DNA of 64,000 nucleotides from JAVBJN01 sp031546985 (GTDB lineage: Bacteria; Bacteroidota; Bacteroidia; Chitinophagales; Chitinophagaceae): contig JAVBJN010000064.1 of assembly GCA_031546985.1 (NCBI GenBank), forward strand, positions 1-64,000. Direction: 5' to 3'. The notes under the pieces are model-generated. The model was given only the letters and a program-made list of their open reading frames with translations, was not told where the DNA came from and did no database searches. This document shows positions 44,714 through 51,871 of the stretch, piece after piece. The position numbers were made by a program, and so were the translations under genes. Numbering within the stretch: position 1 is the stretch's first letter; every line of letters begins with the position of its first letter.

Positions 44714-45748
44714 ATGAATAAGGTCTTTACGCTCTTTTTGCTATGCTTTTTAGGCATGGCGCAGTTTTCGCAGGCCCAGATTGGCGATTATGTGCTTACC
44801 GTTAAAACCGACACCTTTAAGCCGCTTACCAATGGCATAGCGCTTACCGACCAGCCCTGGGACGATACGCTGCTGTATGTGCCGCTTAATTTTACCTTCC
44901 ATTTTGGTGGCCTTGCTGCCGATTCGCTGGTGATAGACGATCAGTTTCTGGGCGCCAATATATGCATGCGCAATTCTTATGACAATGATTCTACACCCGC
45001 CATTTTTCCGCTGGTGGCCGATTTGGTAGATCGTGGCTACAGTTTTGATTCTACCACCATCCAGTCGCCTATCCGGTACGAATGGGCTACCGACTCTGGC
45101 AAAAAAGTAATGAAGCTCGAGTGGGCCAATGCTGGTTTTTACGACGAATACTACAACCTGGCTACCCAGGACGATTTTATGAACGTACAGTTTTGGGCTT
45201 ATGAGAACGACGCGTTTGAGATACGCTTTGGTCCCAGCCAGGTAACCAACCAGTCCGATTCTATCTATTTTTATCCGTTTACGAAGTTTGCCGCAGCCAT
45301 TGTGCCCAACTATAATTTCCTGAACGATTCGCTCAACCGTTTTTATGTGCTGGCGGGTACGCCCGACCAGGCTTATGTAGATTCTGTAGCTACCTTATAT
45401 GGCCCCGATTCGTTAATAAACCTCGGTTTCGACAGCCATCCCGAAGATGGGGTAGTGTTTCGTTTTGCTAAACCTGTAATTACCCCAACAGGTATACAGG
45501 AAGTAGAAGCGGGTTGGAAGATCTACCCAACCGTAACCAACGGCCCGCTGGTAATTGATGCCGACAGGGCAAAAGTGATGGACAAAGCCGCTTGTTTTAT
45601 TTACGACCTGCAAGGCAGGGTAGTGTATAAAGGAACGTTAATGCCGCAGGTAAATAGACTGGATATTAGTAATTTTGCATCCGGAAATTACGTGTTGTGC
45701 ATAATGCAACCCGGAATAAAAACATATACTAAAATAATTAAGCAATAA
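44714..45748 (+). CDS. Secreted protein with T9SS type A sorting domain
   Basis: A 344-residue exported protein: signal peptide (MNKVFTLFLLCFLGMAQFSQ, then AQ), a beta-rich middle of unknown fold with Asp/Tyr/Phe repeats (PLNFTFHFGGLAADSLVIDD), and a C-terminal domain of about 75 residues of the T9SS type A class (GWKIYPTVTNGPLVI ... YDLQGRVVYKGTL ... GNYVLCIMQPG ... IIKQ). T9SS removes such tails on export to the surface or medium. It sits between kdnB and kdsA and its stop is three bases before kdsA, an odd place for a cargo gene. Confidence 0.8.
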   Translation: MNKVFTLFLLCFLGMAQFSQAQIGDYVLTVKTDTFKPLTNGIALTDQPWDDTLLYVPLNFTFHFGGLAADSLVIDDQFLGANICMRNSYDNDSTPAIFPLVADLVDRGYSFDSTTIQSPIRYEWATDSGKKVMKLEWANAGFYDEYYNLATQDDFMNVQFWAYENDAFEIRFGPSQVTNQSDSIYFYPFTKFAAAIVPNYNFLNDSLNRFYVLAGTPDQAYVDSVATLYGPDSLINLGFDSHPEDGVVFRFAKPVITPTGIQEVEAGWKIYPTVTNGPLVIDADRAKVMDKAACFIYDLQGRVVYKGTLMPQVNRLDISNFASGNYVLCIMQPGIKTYTKIIKQ

Positions 45749-45751
45749 AGC

Positions 45752-46585
45752 ATGAGTCAAAAGAAAGTAATGGTGGGCGATATCAGCTGCGGTGCTGATG
45801 AGTTATTCCTCATTTCTGGTCCCTGTGTGATAGAAGATGAGTCTATAATGATGAAAACAGCCGAAAAGCTGAAAGAAGTAAGCGAAAAGCTCAATATTCC
45901 TATTATTTATAAATCCTCTTTTCTGAAAGACAACCGGAGCAGCCTCAAATACTATGATGGCCCCGGTATCGAAAAAGGCATGGAGATTCTGGCTAAAGTA
46001 AAAGCGCAGTTTGGGTTTACCCTGCTTACCGATATTCACTATCCCGAGCATGCTGCCATAGCTGGTGAGGTGTGCGATGTGCTGCAAATACCTGCTTACC
46101 TGTGTATGCAATCGGGTCTGATGGTAGCAGCTGCCAAAACCGGCAAAGTGGTAAATATTAAACACGGCCAGTTCCTCGCACCCGAAAACATGAAACACCC
46201 GGTGCAGAAATGCATTGAGAGTGGTAACGACCAGATTATCCTTACCGAGCGTGGTTACACCTTTGGTTACAACGATATGGTGGTAGACCCACGCAGTTTC
46301 TACAATATGGGCCTTATGGGCTACCCTGTGGTATTCGATATTACCCACTCTATCCGCAAATACGGTATTCCAAGTGCCGATGCTAAGGGGGGGGCGCGCG
46401 AGTTTCTGCCTGTATTGAGCCGTGCAGGGGTAGCCGCTGGTGTAGATGGTGTGTTTATAGAAACGCACCCCGATCCCGAAAAAGCCCTTTGCGATGCCGC
46501 CAGCCAGCTGAGCGTGTATGCGTTAGAAGAGTTTATGAAGCCATTGATAGAGTTGCATAACCTTGAAGTAAAATACAGAGGTTAA
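45752..46585 (+). CDS. kdsA: 3-deoxy-8-phosphooctulonate synthase KdsA
   Basis: A 277-residue TIM-barrel enzyme condensing arabinose-5-phosphate with phosphoenolpyruvate to Kdo-8-phosphate. Conserved stretches include LISGPCVIEDE (near 20-30), FKSS-type YKSSFLKDNRSS (near 54-65), NIKHGQFLAPENM (near 137-149) and the late FIETHPDP. It lacks an obvious metal-type Cys at the usual position (the GPCVIE Cys is conserved in both classes), so class assignment is left open. Its arabinose-5-phosphate source is not a KdsD in this window; see the transaldolase-CBS gene. Confidence 0.95.
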   Translation: MSQKKVMVGDISCGADELFLISGPCVIEDESIMMKTAEKLKEVSEKLNIPIIYKSSFLKDNRSSLKYYDGPGIEKGMEILAKVKAQFGFTLLTDIHYPEHAAIAGEVCDVLQIPAYLCMQSGLMVAAAKTGKVVNIKHGQFLAPENMKHPVQKCIESGNDQIILTERGYTFGYNDMVVDPRSFYNMGLMGYPVVFDITHSIRKYGIPSADAKGGAREFLPVLSRAGVAAGVDGVFIETHPDPEKALCDAASQLSVYALEEFMKPLIELHNLEVKYRG

Positions 46586-46602
46586 TTAGCCCCGTTTTTA
46601 AT

Positions 46603-46642
46603 ACCACAAAGGGCCAGTCTATGTAGACCGGCCCTTTGTGGT
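46603..46642 (+). terminator. Terminator after kdsA
   Basis: An 18-bp stem with one mismatch: ACCACAAAGGGCC (46603..46615) pairs with GGCCCTTTGTGGT (46630..46642) and inner AGTCT/AGACC closes the loop ATGT. A T-rich stretch follows. Confidence 0.75.
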
Positions 46643-46679
46643 TATGTGTTGTTTTTCAATAGCTTATCTGTAATATAGC

Positions 46680-46705
46680 CGTTTGTAAACGACTATAATC
46701 GTTTA
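46680..46705. promoter_or_regulatory. Overlapping inverted repeats upstream of the HEPN module
   Basis: CGTTT-GT-AAACG (46680..46691) overlaps a second palindrome TAAACGA-N6-TCGTTTA (46686..46705), giving three CGTTT copies in 26 bases. It lies about 160 bases before the first gene of the module, upstream of a -7-like TATTTTTG at 46743..46750. A possible operator for autoregulation. Confidence 0.45.
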
Positions 46706-46861
46706 AGTTGGATGTTAGCTTGTTGGTAATTAAAGTAAGTAATATTTTTGAAGCCTCTAATAGCAGGTAGTCCGTTGTTTAATCTGAAGAATATTGATTT
46801 TAGAGAAAAGGACTAAAATTTGAATACCAAACCAGTAAGATCAACCTTTAAATAAGTATTT

Positions 46862-47332
46862 ATGAACAATCTTGAATTTAACTATTCTACATGCGCCAAA
46901 GAGCCCCAACGGCCTCCTTTAGCATCGCCTTTTCGGGAAGAATGGTTTAATGCCGATGCGTTGATTAATGCATATCAAACTGGTAAAAAGCATTTTACAT
47001 CAGAAGTTTTGGCGATGATTAAGACACATCTCTTTACAACTTTTGAAGCAAGTAAAACCCTTAAGACAACAAACTTTGAAGAATTAAGTGTCCGGTTTTT
47101 GAGGAGTTATGTTAAAATCGAAGGCATTTCAACATATCAGATTTTAACATTGGTTGATAAAACGTCTTTTATTTCTGACGATTTTAGAAACGTGTATTTA
47201 ACAGCTCAGAACATTGAAAACTCCGTAGAAGAAAAAGAAGATATCTTATTAACATTTTCATTTGCTCCTTTTACAGACAAACTAAATGAAGAGATGATTA
47301 AGGCAAATGGTTTTTTTCAAATCGCAGCATGA
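46862..47332 (+). CDS. Unknown protein, first gene of a two-gene HEPN module
   Basis: A 156-residue cytoplasmic protein without signal or membrane segment. Its centre is helical (WFNADALINAYQTGKKHFTS, LSVRFLRSYVKIEGISTYQI) and the end shifts to strands (EDILLTFSFAPF). No family recognised. It overlaps the HEPN gene by four bases (ATGA). The pair is richer in A/T than the Kdo genes around it, has its own candidate operator and lies between two terminated units, so it looks inserted. Role open: partner, antitoxin or sensor for the HEPN protein. Confidence 0.6.
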   Translation: MNNLEFNYSTCAKEPQRPPLASPFREEWFNADALINAYQTGKKHFTSEVLAMIKTHLFTTFEASKTLKTTNFEELSVRFLRSYVKIEGISTYQILTLVDKTSFISDDFRNVYLTAQNIENSVEEKEDILLTFSFAPFTDKLNEEMIKANGFFQIAA

Positions 47333-47736
47333 CTTACAGGGATAAAAGACTTGCACACGCTTTGCATAATGAAAAAGTGTGTAATCAACTAAGTAATATA
47401 GGAGGATGTGGAGATTGGGTAATAACTACTGCGTTTTACTCGGCGTTGCATTTTGTTACCTCTAAAATTTTTCCACTTCAGTATCCGGATTTCGAAAATG
47501 AGAATCAAATTTATAACACGTTTGAAGCCTTTTTTGATAAGGGAATTATAAAAAAGAGTAAACATGATGTGTTGCATATCCTGGTTAAAAAGAAGTGCGG
47601 TGAAATAGCGCCTGAATATCGAATGTTGCTTGATATCTGTAAAAACTCGAGGTATTTTGAATACGAACAATGTAGTGACATGGTAAGCGTTTCAAAAAAA
47701 AGTTTCAAAAAGATAAAAGATCATTGCAATCCTTAA
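47329..47736 (+). CDS. HEPN-like domain protein
   Basis: A 135-residue helical protein. GDWVITTAFYSALHFVTSKI (residues 27-46) resembles the helix 2-3 region of HEPN domains, which occur in nucleotide-binding and RNase toxin or defence proteins. The RNase motif R-x4-6-H expected in the last helix is not visible (SRYFEYEQC has no His), although RLAHALH near the start fits the pattern by position only. It may therefore be a non-catalytic HEPN protein. Its GC content is low compared with the flanks. It is followed by a 21-bp tandem array. Confidence 0.5.
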   Translation: MTYRDKRLAHALHNEKVCNQLSNIGGCGDWVITTAFYSALHFVTSKIFPLQYPDFENENQIYNTFEAFFDKGIIKKSKHDVLHILVKKKCGEIAPEYRMLLDICKNSRYFEYEQCSDMVSVSKKSFKKIKDHCNP

Positions 47737-47769
47737 ACGCTCTTCGGAGTGTTTTTCCTCACCAGCAAG

Positions 47770-48042
47770 CTCCTTTTACACAATTAGAAGGTCATTTACA
47801 GTCGTTAGAAATTCATTTACAGTCGTCCTAAACTCATTTACAGCAGGTAGAAGGTCATTTACAGTCGTTCGAAGCTCATTTTAAGCAGGTAGAAGATCGT
47901 TTACAGTCGTTAGAAACTCATTTACAGCGGGTAGAAGGTCATTTACAGTCGTTCGAAGCTCATTTTACGCAGGTAGAAAGTAGTTTACAGCCGGTAGAAA
48001 TTCATTTTACCCACCCGGAAACTCATTTTATGGAGGGAGAAG
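47770..48042 (+). repeat. 21-bp minisatellite, 13 units, reading as heptads
   Basis: Thirteen contiguous 21-base units (consensus CATTTACAGTCGTTAGAA plus three bases) with no slippage. In the frame starting at 47793 units translate as HLQSLEI, HLQQVEG, HLQSFEA, HFKQVED and so on, leucine/valine at a and d of a coiled-coil heptad. One TAA interrupts unit 3. Units 4-7 and 8-11 are near copies, an 84-bp higher-order duplication. Confidence 0.85.
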
Positions 48043-48112
48043 GGATATTTAAGCTGCATAACCGGTTGTGACACAGTACCGGAATTTTACGTTTCATTTG
48101 CATTTTACTTTT

Positions 48113-48120
48113 TACTTTTG
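48113..48120 (+). promoter_or_regulatory. -7 box of the transaldolase-CBS gene
   Basis: TACTTTTG is a perfect -7 match, 17 bases before the ATG at 48138. The -33 element is weak (TTTC at 48092..48095, 17 bases away). Confidence 0.5.
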
Positions 48121-48137
48121 CCGCACAATTTTTTTCA

Positions 48138-49151
48138 ATGGAATTATATCTGGATTCAGCGAATCTTAAGGAAATAGAAGAAGGCTTTAAGCTGGGCTTT
48201 CTGAATGGTTTAACCACCACTCCTACTTTTATGCAAAAAGAAGGTATCACTGATGTAGATGGTACCATTCTGAAACTGAGCAAAATGGTTCCTGTGCTTC
48301 AGATCGAAGCATTGGGCACTACTGCCGACGAAATTGTAAAAGAAGCGCACCGCCAGCTGGAGCTGGGTCTGGATCCTGCCAGAACCGTGTTCAAAATTCC
48401 TGTGAGCCTCGAAGGTGTAAAAGCCTGTAAAATGCTCCGCAACGATAACCTGCTGGTAAATGTGCACCTGGTGTACACTTTGCAACAGGCGTATATGGCT
48501 ATGCATGCAGGTGCCACGTATGTGTGCCCGCTGGTAGGCCGCCTGCAAGATCAGGGTCATGATGCCCTGGCGCTGGTAGAGCAGTGTGTAGGTGCGGTTA
48601 ACTATTATGGTTACAACACCAAGATCATGTTTAGCTCTGTACGCCACGCCGAGCACGTGCGCAATGCCATTAACGTAGGCGTGCACACCATTACCGTACC
48701 GTTGAAAGTACTGAAAGGCTTAACCGAAAATAACTTTACCCAGGTAGGTACCGAGCAGTTCTACCAGGATACCCGCCTCATGACCGTGCGTGTTAAAGAG
48801 GCTATCAATGGTGTAAACCCTGTGGTAAAAGCTGATACCAACCTGAAAGACGCTATCGTAAAAATGACCGAATACGGTTTTGGTTCCATTACCGTACTCA
48901 ACGGCGATGGTGCGCTCAAAGGCGTATTTACCGATGGCGACCTGAGAAGATTGCTGCAAACCGAAGGTGAGCACATCCTGGGTAAGAAAATGGGCGAACT
49001 GGAATACAAAGCACCCATCACCGTAGACGCAGGCGCACTGCTGAACGATGCTGCTGGTATTTTCAAGCAAACCAATGTAGATACCATCCTGGTTACCGAA
49101 AACGGTACACCAATCGGTATGCTCGACATTCAGGATCTGAAAAACGATTAA
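48138..49151 (+). CDS. Transaldolase/FSA-type aldolase fused to a CBS pair
   Basis: A 337-residue two-part protein. Residues 1-220 follow the small transaldolase (TalC/fructose-6-phosphate aldolase) family: MELYLDSANLKEIEEG with Asp6, the Schiff-base Lys86 in FKIPVSLEG, NVHLVYTLQQ, GATYVCPLVGRL (near 125-136) and SSVRHAEHV. Residues 230-337 are two CBS motifs (FGSITVLNGDGALKGVFTDG, then DTILVTENGTPIGMLDIQDL). KdsD, the arabinose-5-phosphate isomerase of Kdo synthesis, carries the same kind of CBS pair after a SIS domain; here the SIS is replaced. The TTNP motif reads TTTP. It precedes kdsC and kdsB in the same direction, so it probably supplies or controls the C5 precursor. Confidence 0.85.
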   Translation: MELYLDSANLKEIEEGFKLGFLNGLTTTPTFMQKEGITDVDGTILKLSKMVPVLQIEALGTTADEIVKEAHRQLELGLDPARTVFKIPVSLEGVKACKMLRNDNLLVNVHLVYTLQQAYMAMHAGATYVCPLVGRLQDQGHDALALVEQCVGAVNYYGYNTKIMFSSVRHAEHVRNAINVGVHTITVPLKVLKGLTENNFTQVGTEQFYQDTRLMTVRVKEAINGVNPVVKADTNLKDAIVKMTEYGFGSITVLNGDGALKGVFTDGDLRRLLQTEGEHILGKKMGELEYKAPITVDAGALLNDAAGIFKQTNVDTILVTENGTPIGMLDIQDLKND

Positions 49152-49175
49152 TGTTAAGACATTGCCAGATACTAA

Positions 49176-49207
49176 CGGGAACTGTGAAAACAGCTCCCGT
49201 TTTTTTA
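49176..49207 (+). terminator. Hairpin terminator after the transaldolase-CBS gene
   Basis: CGGGAACTGT at 49176..49185 pairs (one mismatch) with ACAGCTCCCG at 49190..49199, followed by eight T-rich bases. Confidence 0.7.
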
Positions 49208-49230
49208 TCTTTATAATAAATCGTGCACCT

Positions 49231-49938
49231 ATGTATACAGACATTCATCTGGTAATAGAATTCTTCAGAGGCAAGTTCATCACTTTGCCTGCACAGATAT
49301 TGACCAAACTCGAAAACGTTAAAGCATTTGTATTTGACTGGGACGGTGTTTTTAACGACGGTTTTAAAGACAACAACGGTTCCAGCGCTTTTAGCGAAGT
49401 AGATGCAATGGGCACTAACCTGCTGCGTTTCAATCACTTTTTGCGCAAAGGTACTGCACCTATTGTGGCCATTATTTCGGGTGAGCAGAATATGGCCGCC
49501 CGTACCCTGGCCGAAAGAGAACATTTTAACGCCGTATACAGCAAAATAAGGCATAAGCGCCAGGCTATAGAGCATTTGTGCGCTACCCACAACATCAGCC
49601 CCGATGAAATTATGTTCGTTTTCGACGATGTACTTGATTTCTCTGATGCCGAAATGGTAGGCCTCCGGGTAATGGTAGTGCGTACTTGCAGCCCGTTATT
49701 GACCGATTATGTGGATAAACACGGCCTGGCCGATTATATTACTGCGCATTCGGGTGGAGCACATGCCGTGCGCGAAACGGTAGAGCTGCTTACCGGCCTT
49801 ACGGGTTTGTATGCCGATACCATCTCGCACCGTACCAAATACGACGAGACTTACCAGCAATATCTGCAGCTCAGAAACCAGCCTGAGCCTCAATTTTTCA
49901 CTTCCAAAGATTTAGAAATCGTTTCTCAAGAACCATGA
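49231..49938 (+). CDS. kdsC: KdsC-like HAD phosphatase
   Basis: A 235-residue HAD-superfamily hydrolase predicted to dephosphorylate Kdo-8-phosphate. Motif I is DWDGVFNDG (residues about 36-44, with Trp where KdsC usually has Val), motif II Ser in IISGEQN, motif III Lys in IRHKRQAIEHL and motif IV FDDVLDFSD. It is about 50 residues longer than E. coli KdsC, with an N-terminal extension (YTDIHLVIEFFRGKF) and a C-terminal tail. It overlaps kdsB by four bases. The ATG at 49231 is taken; the frame is open to 49162. Confidence 0.82.
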   Translation: MYTDIHLVIEFFRGKFITLPAQILTKLENVKAFVFDWDGVFNDGFKDNNGSSAFSEVDAMGTNLLRFNHFLRKGTAPIVAIISGEQNMAARTLAEREHFNAVYSKIRHKRQAIEHLCATHNISPDEIMFVFDDVLDFSDAEMVGLRVMVVRTCSPLLTDYVDKHGLADYITAHSGGAHAVRETVELLTGLTGLYADTISHRTKYDETYQQYLQLRNQPEPQFFTSKDLEIVSQEP

Positions 49939-50672
49939 TAGCAGGTATTATTCCTGCCCGGTATGCCTCCACGCGCTTTCCGGGCAAGCCGCTTATCGAC
50001 ATCCAGGGCAAAACCATGATCCAGCGGGTGTATGAGCAAGCTCAAAAGAGTAAGCGTTTAGACAAAGTAGTTGTAGCTACCGACGACCAACGCATTTACG
50101 ACCATGTCCTTTCATTTGGCGGATACGCTGTAATGACTGCTGAGCACCACCCCAGTGGTACCGACCGTTGTTTTGACGCTTTGCAACAGCTGGGCGGCGA
50201 TTTCCAGTACGTGATCAATATCCAGGGCGATGAGCCTTTTATCTTTCCCGAGCAGATCGATGAGCTGGCCAGTGTGCTGGACGGCTCTGTGGAGCTGGCT
50301 ACCCAGATGATTCCGGTAGACAGCCACGAAGTACTGTTCGATATGGGCGAGGTAAAAATCGTGCTCAATACCAACCACGAGGCGCTGTATTTCAGCCGCA
50401 TGGTTATTCCTTTTATCAAAGGGGTAGAGCAAAAAGACTGGCACCTGCACCACGCTTATTTCCGTCATGTAGGCATGTATGCTTACCGCCGCGATGTGCT
50501 GGAGCAAATAACCCGCTTGCAGGTTTCGGGTCTGGAAAAAGCCGAGTCGCTGGAGCAACTGCGCTGGCTCGAAAACGGTTTTAAGATCAAATGTGTAACC
50601 ACGCATTATGATAGTCATTGTGTAGATACACCCGAAGATGTGGAGAAAGTGCTCCGCCTGATGGGGAAGTGA
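49935..50672 (+). CDS. kdsB: 3-deoxy-manno-octulosonate cytidylyltransferase KdsB
   Basis: A 245-residue enzyme activating Kdo (or an 8-amino form) with CTP to CMP-Kdo before transfer to lipid A. The nucleotide-binding signature IIPARYASTRFPGKPL (residues 5-20), QGDEPFI near 97 and CVDTPEDVEKV at the end are present. The gene overlaps KdsC-like by ATGA. Enzymes of Kdo8N producers accept the amino sugar with a different specificity from E. coli KdsB; specificity here cannot be read directly. Confidence 0.94.
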   Translation: MIAGIIPARYASTRFPGKPLIDIQGKTMIQRVYEQAQKSKRLDKVVVATDDQRIYDHVLSFGGYAVMTAEHHPSGTDRCFDALQQLGGDFQYVINIQGDEPFIFPEQIDELASVLDGSVELATQMIPVDSHEVLFDMGEVKIVLNTNHEALYFSRMVIPFIKGVEQKDWHLHHAYFRHVGMYAYRRDVLEQITRLQVSGLEKAESLEQLRWLENGFKIKCVTTHYDSHCVDTPEDVEKVLRLMGK

Positions 50673-50762
50673 TTATGATTACAGATTAGCGAATAGGTGG
50701 ATTGACAATGCGTTTGCATCAACTTGTGCCTGATCGGCTTTTTGCTGCGTTTCTAAACACAT

Positions 50763-50792
50763 TTTGCGATTGGTACCAGTTTCTTACTTTTG
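50763..50792 (+). promoter_or_regulatory. Promoter of the threonine dehydrogenase gene
   Basis: TTTG at 50763..50766, 18 bases, TACTTTTG at 50785..50792, and the ATG at 50820. Confidence 0.7.
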
Positions 50793-50819
50793 TGATTCTT
50801 TTAAATAATATAAGGGCGA

Positions 50820-51758
50820 ATGAAAGATAAAGTTTTAGTGATTGGCGCTTGTGGCCAGATTGGAGTAGAGCTCACGGCAGCCCTGCGCAATATATACGGA
50901 ACGGATGGGGTAATAGCTTCGGATCTTAAAGATCCGCATCCATTGCTGAAAGATGCAGGACCGTTTGTACACCTGGATGTGATGAACAAAACAGCCATTC
51001 ACGACCTGGTTAAGAAAGAAGGCATTACGCAGATCTACCTGCTGGCAGCTATTTTGTCTGCTACGGGAGAAAAGAATCCGCAAATGGCCTGGAACATCAA
51101 CATGAAGAGCCTGCTGGCGATCTTTGAGATGGCAGAGCAGGAAAAACTTAAGATCTACTGGCCCAGCTCCATCGCTGTATTTGGCCCTACCTCTCCCAAG
51201 CAAGATACCCCCCAACGCACTATTATTGAACCCACTACCGTTTACGGCATCAGCAAATACGCTGGCGAACTGTGGTGCGATTACTACTTCAAGAAATTTG
51301 GCGTAGATGTACGCAGCCTGCGTTACCCCGGTCTTATCAGCTGGAAATCGGCTCCGGGTGGTGGTACCACAGATTATGCTGTAGAAATCTATCACGAAGC
51401 CCTGAAACAAAAATCATACACTTGTTTCCTGAGCGAAGATACTTACTTGCCCATGATGTATATGGATGATGCCATTCGTGCTACCATTGAACTCATGGAG
51501 GCTCCGGCAGATAAGATCAACATCCGCACTGCGTATAACCTGTCGGCTATGAGTTTTTCTCCCAAAGAGATTACCGCTTCTATCCAGAAACATATTCCAG
51601 ACTTTAGCATCAATTATGCACCAGACTTCCGTCAGGCTATTGCCGACAGCTGGCCGCAGAGTATTGATGACAGCGCTGCCCGTGCAGACTGGGGTTGGAA
51701 ACACGATTTTGACCTCGATAAGATGACCGAAGCCATGCTGACGAATCTTAAAAAATAA
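50820..51758 (+). CDS. L-threonine 3-dehydrogenase, epimerase-like (short-chain) type
   Basis: A 312-residue extended short-chain dehydrogenase oxidising L-threonine to 2-amino-3-ketobutyrate with NAD. The nucleotide site is VIGACGQIGVEL (residues 6-17), catalytic Ser in SSIAVFG (near 117), Tyr and Lys in YGISKYAGE (near 142), and the family stretch APGGGTTDYAVEIYHEAL (near 180) marks the UDP-galactose-epimerase-like threonine dehydrogenases known from Flavobacterium. No Kbl lyase gene is adjacent. It is separate from the Kdo genes, with its own promoter and terminator. Confidence 0.9.
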   Translation: MKDKVLVIGACGQIGVELTAALRNIYGTDGVIASDLKDPHPLLKDAGPFVHLDVMNKTAIHDLVKKEGITQIYLLAAILSATGEKNPQMAWNINMKSLLAIFEMAEQEKLKIYWPSSIAVFGPTSPKQDTPQRTIIEPTTVYGISKYAGELWCDYYFKKFGVDVRSLRYPGLISWKSAPGGGTTDYAVEIYHEALKQKSYTCFLSEDTYLPMMYMDDAIRATIELMEAPADKINIRTAYNLSAMSFSPKEITASIQKHIPDFSINYAPDFRQAIADSWPQSIDDSAARADWGWKHDFDLDKMTEAMLTNLKK

Positions 51759-51761
51759 ATG

Positions 51762-51793
51762 AAAAATCCCCGCAATCATTGCGGGGATTTTTT
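51762..51793 (+). terminator. Terminator of the threonine dehydrogenase gene
   Basis: CCCCGCAA at 51768..51775 pairs with TTGCGGGG at 51779..51786, flanked by AAAAAT and a T-run. Confidence 0.9.
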
Positions 51794-51871
51794 TAGACAT
51801 GATTTTTTAAAAGTTTAGTGATAGTTAACAATAGTTAACACTGGGTTAACTATTTGGTAAAATTGGCATCC

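Larger units (their letters stand above)
47737..48137. other. 401-base intergenic region dominated by a minisatellite
   Basis: The stretch contains the 21-bp array (47770..48042) and then a promoter-like region with TACTTTTG at 48113..48120 for the transaldolase-CBS gene. No credible complete gene: the heptad-coding frame lacks an ATG and has an internal TAA. Confidence 0.75.

Noticed and set aside
46862..47736. Named HEPN-MNT toxin-antitoxin pair
   Set aside because: The first protein lacks the nucleotidyltransferase GS...D.D motif and the HEPN RNase motif is not visible; kept as an unnamed HEPN module.
47770..48042. CRISPR array
   Set aside because: Units are contiguous 21-mers without unique spacers, and no cas gene is near.
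47679..48069. Continuous protein gene through the 21-bp array
   Set aside because: The heptad frame has no ATG or credible start before the array, and a TAA interrupts unit 3. Reported as a repeat only.
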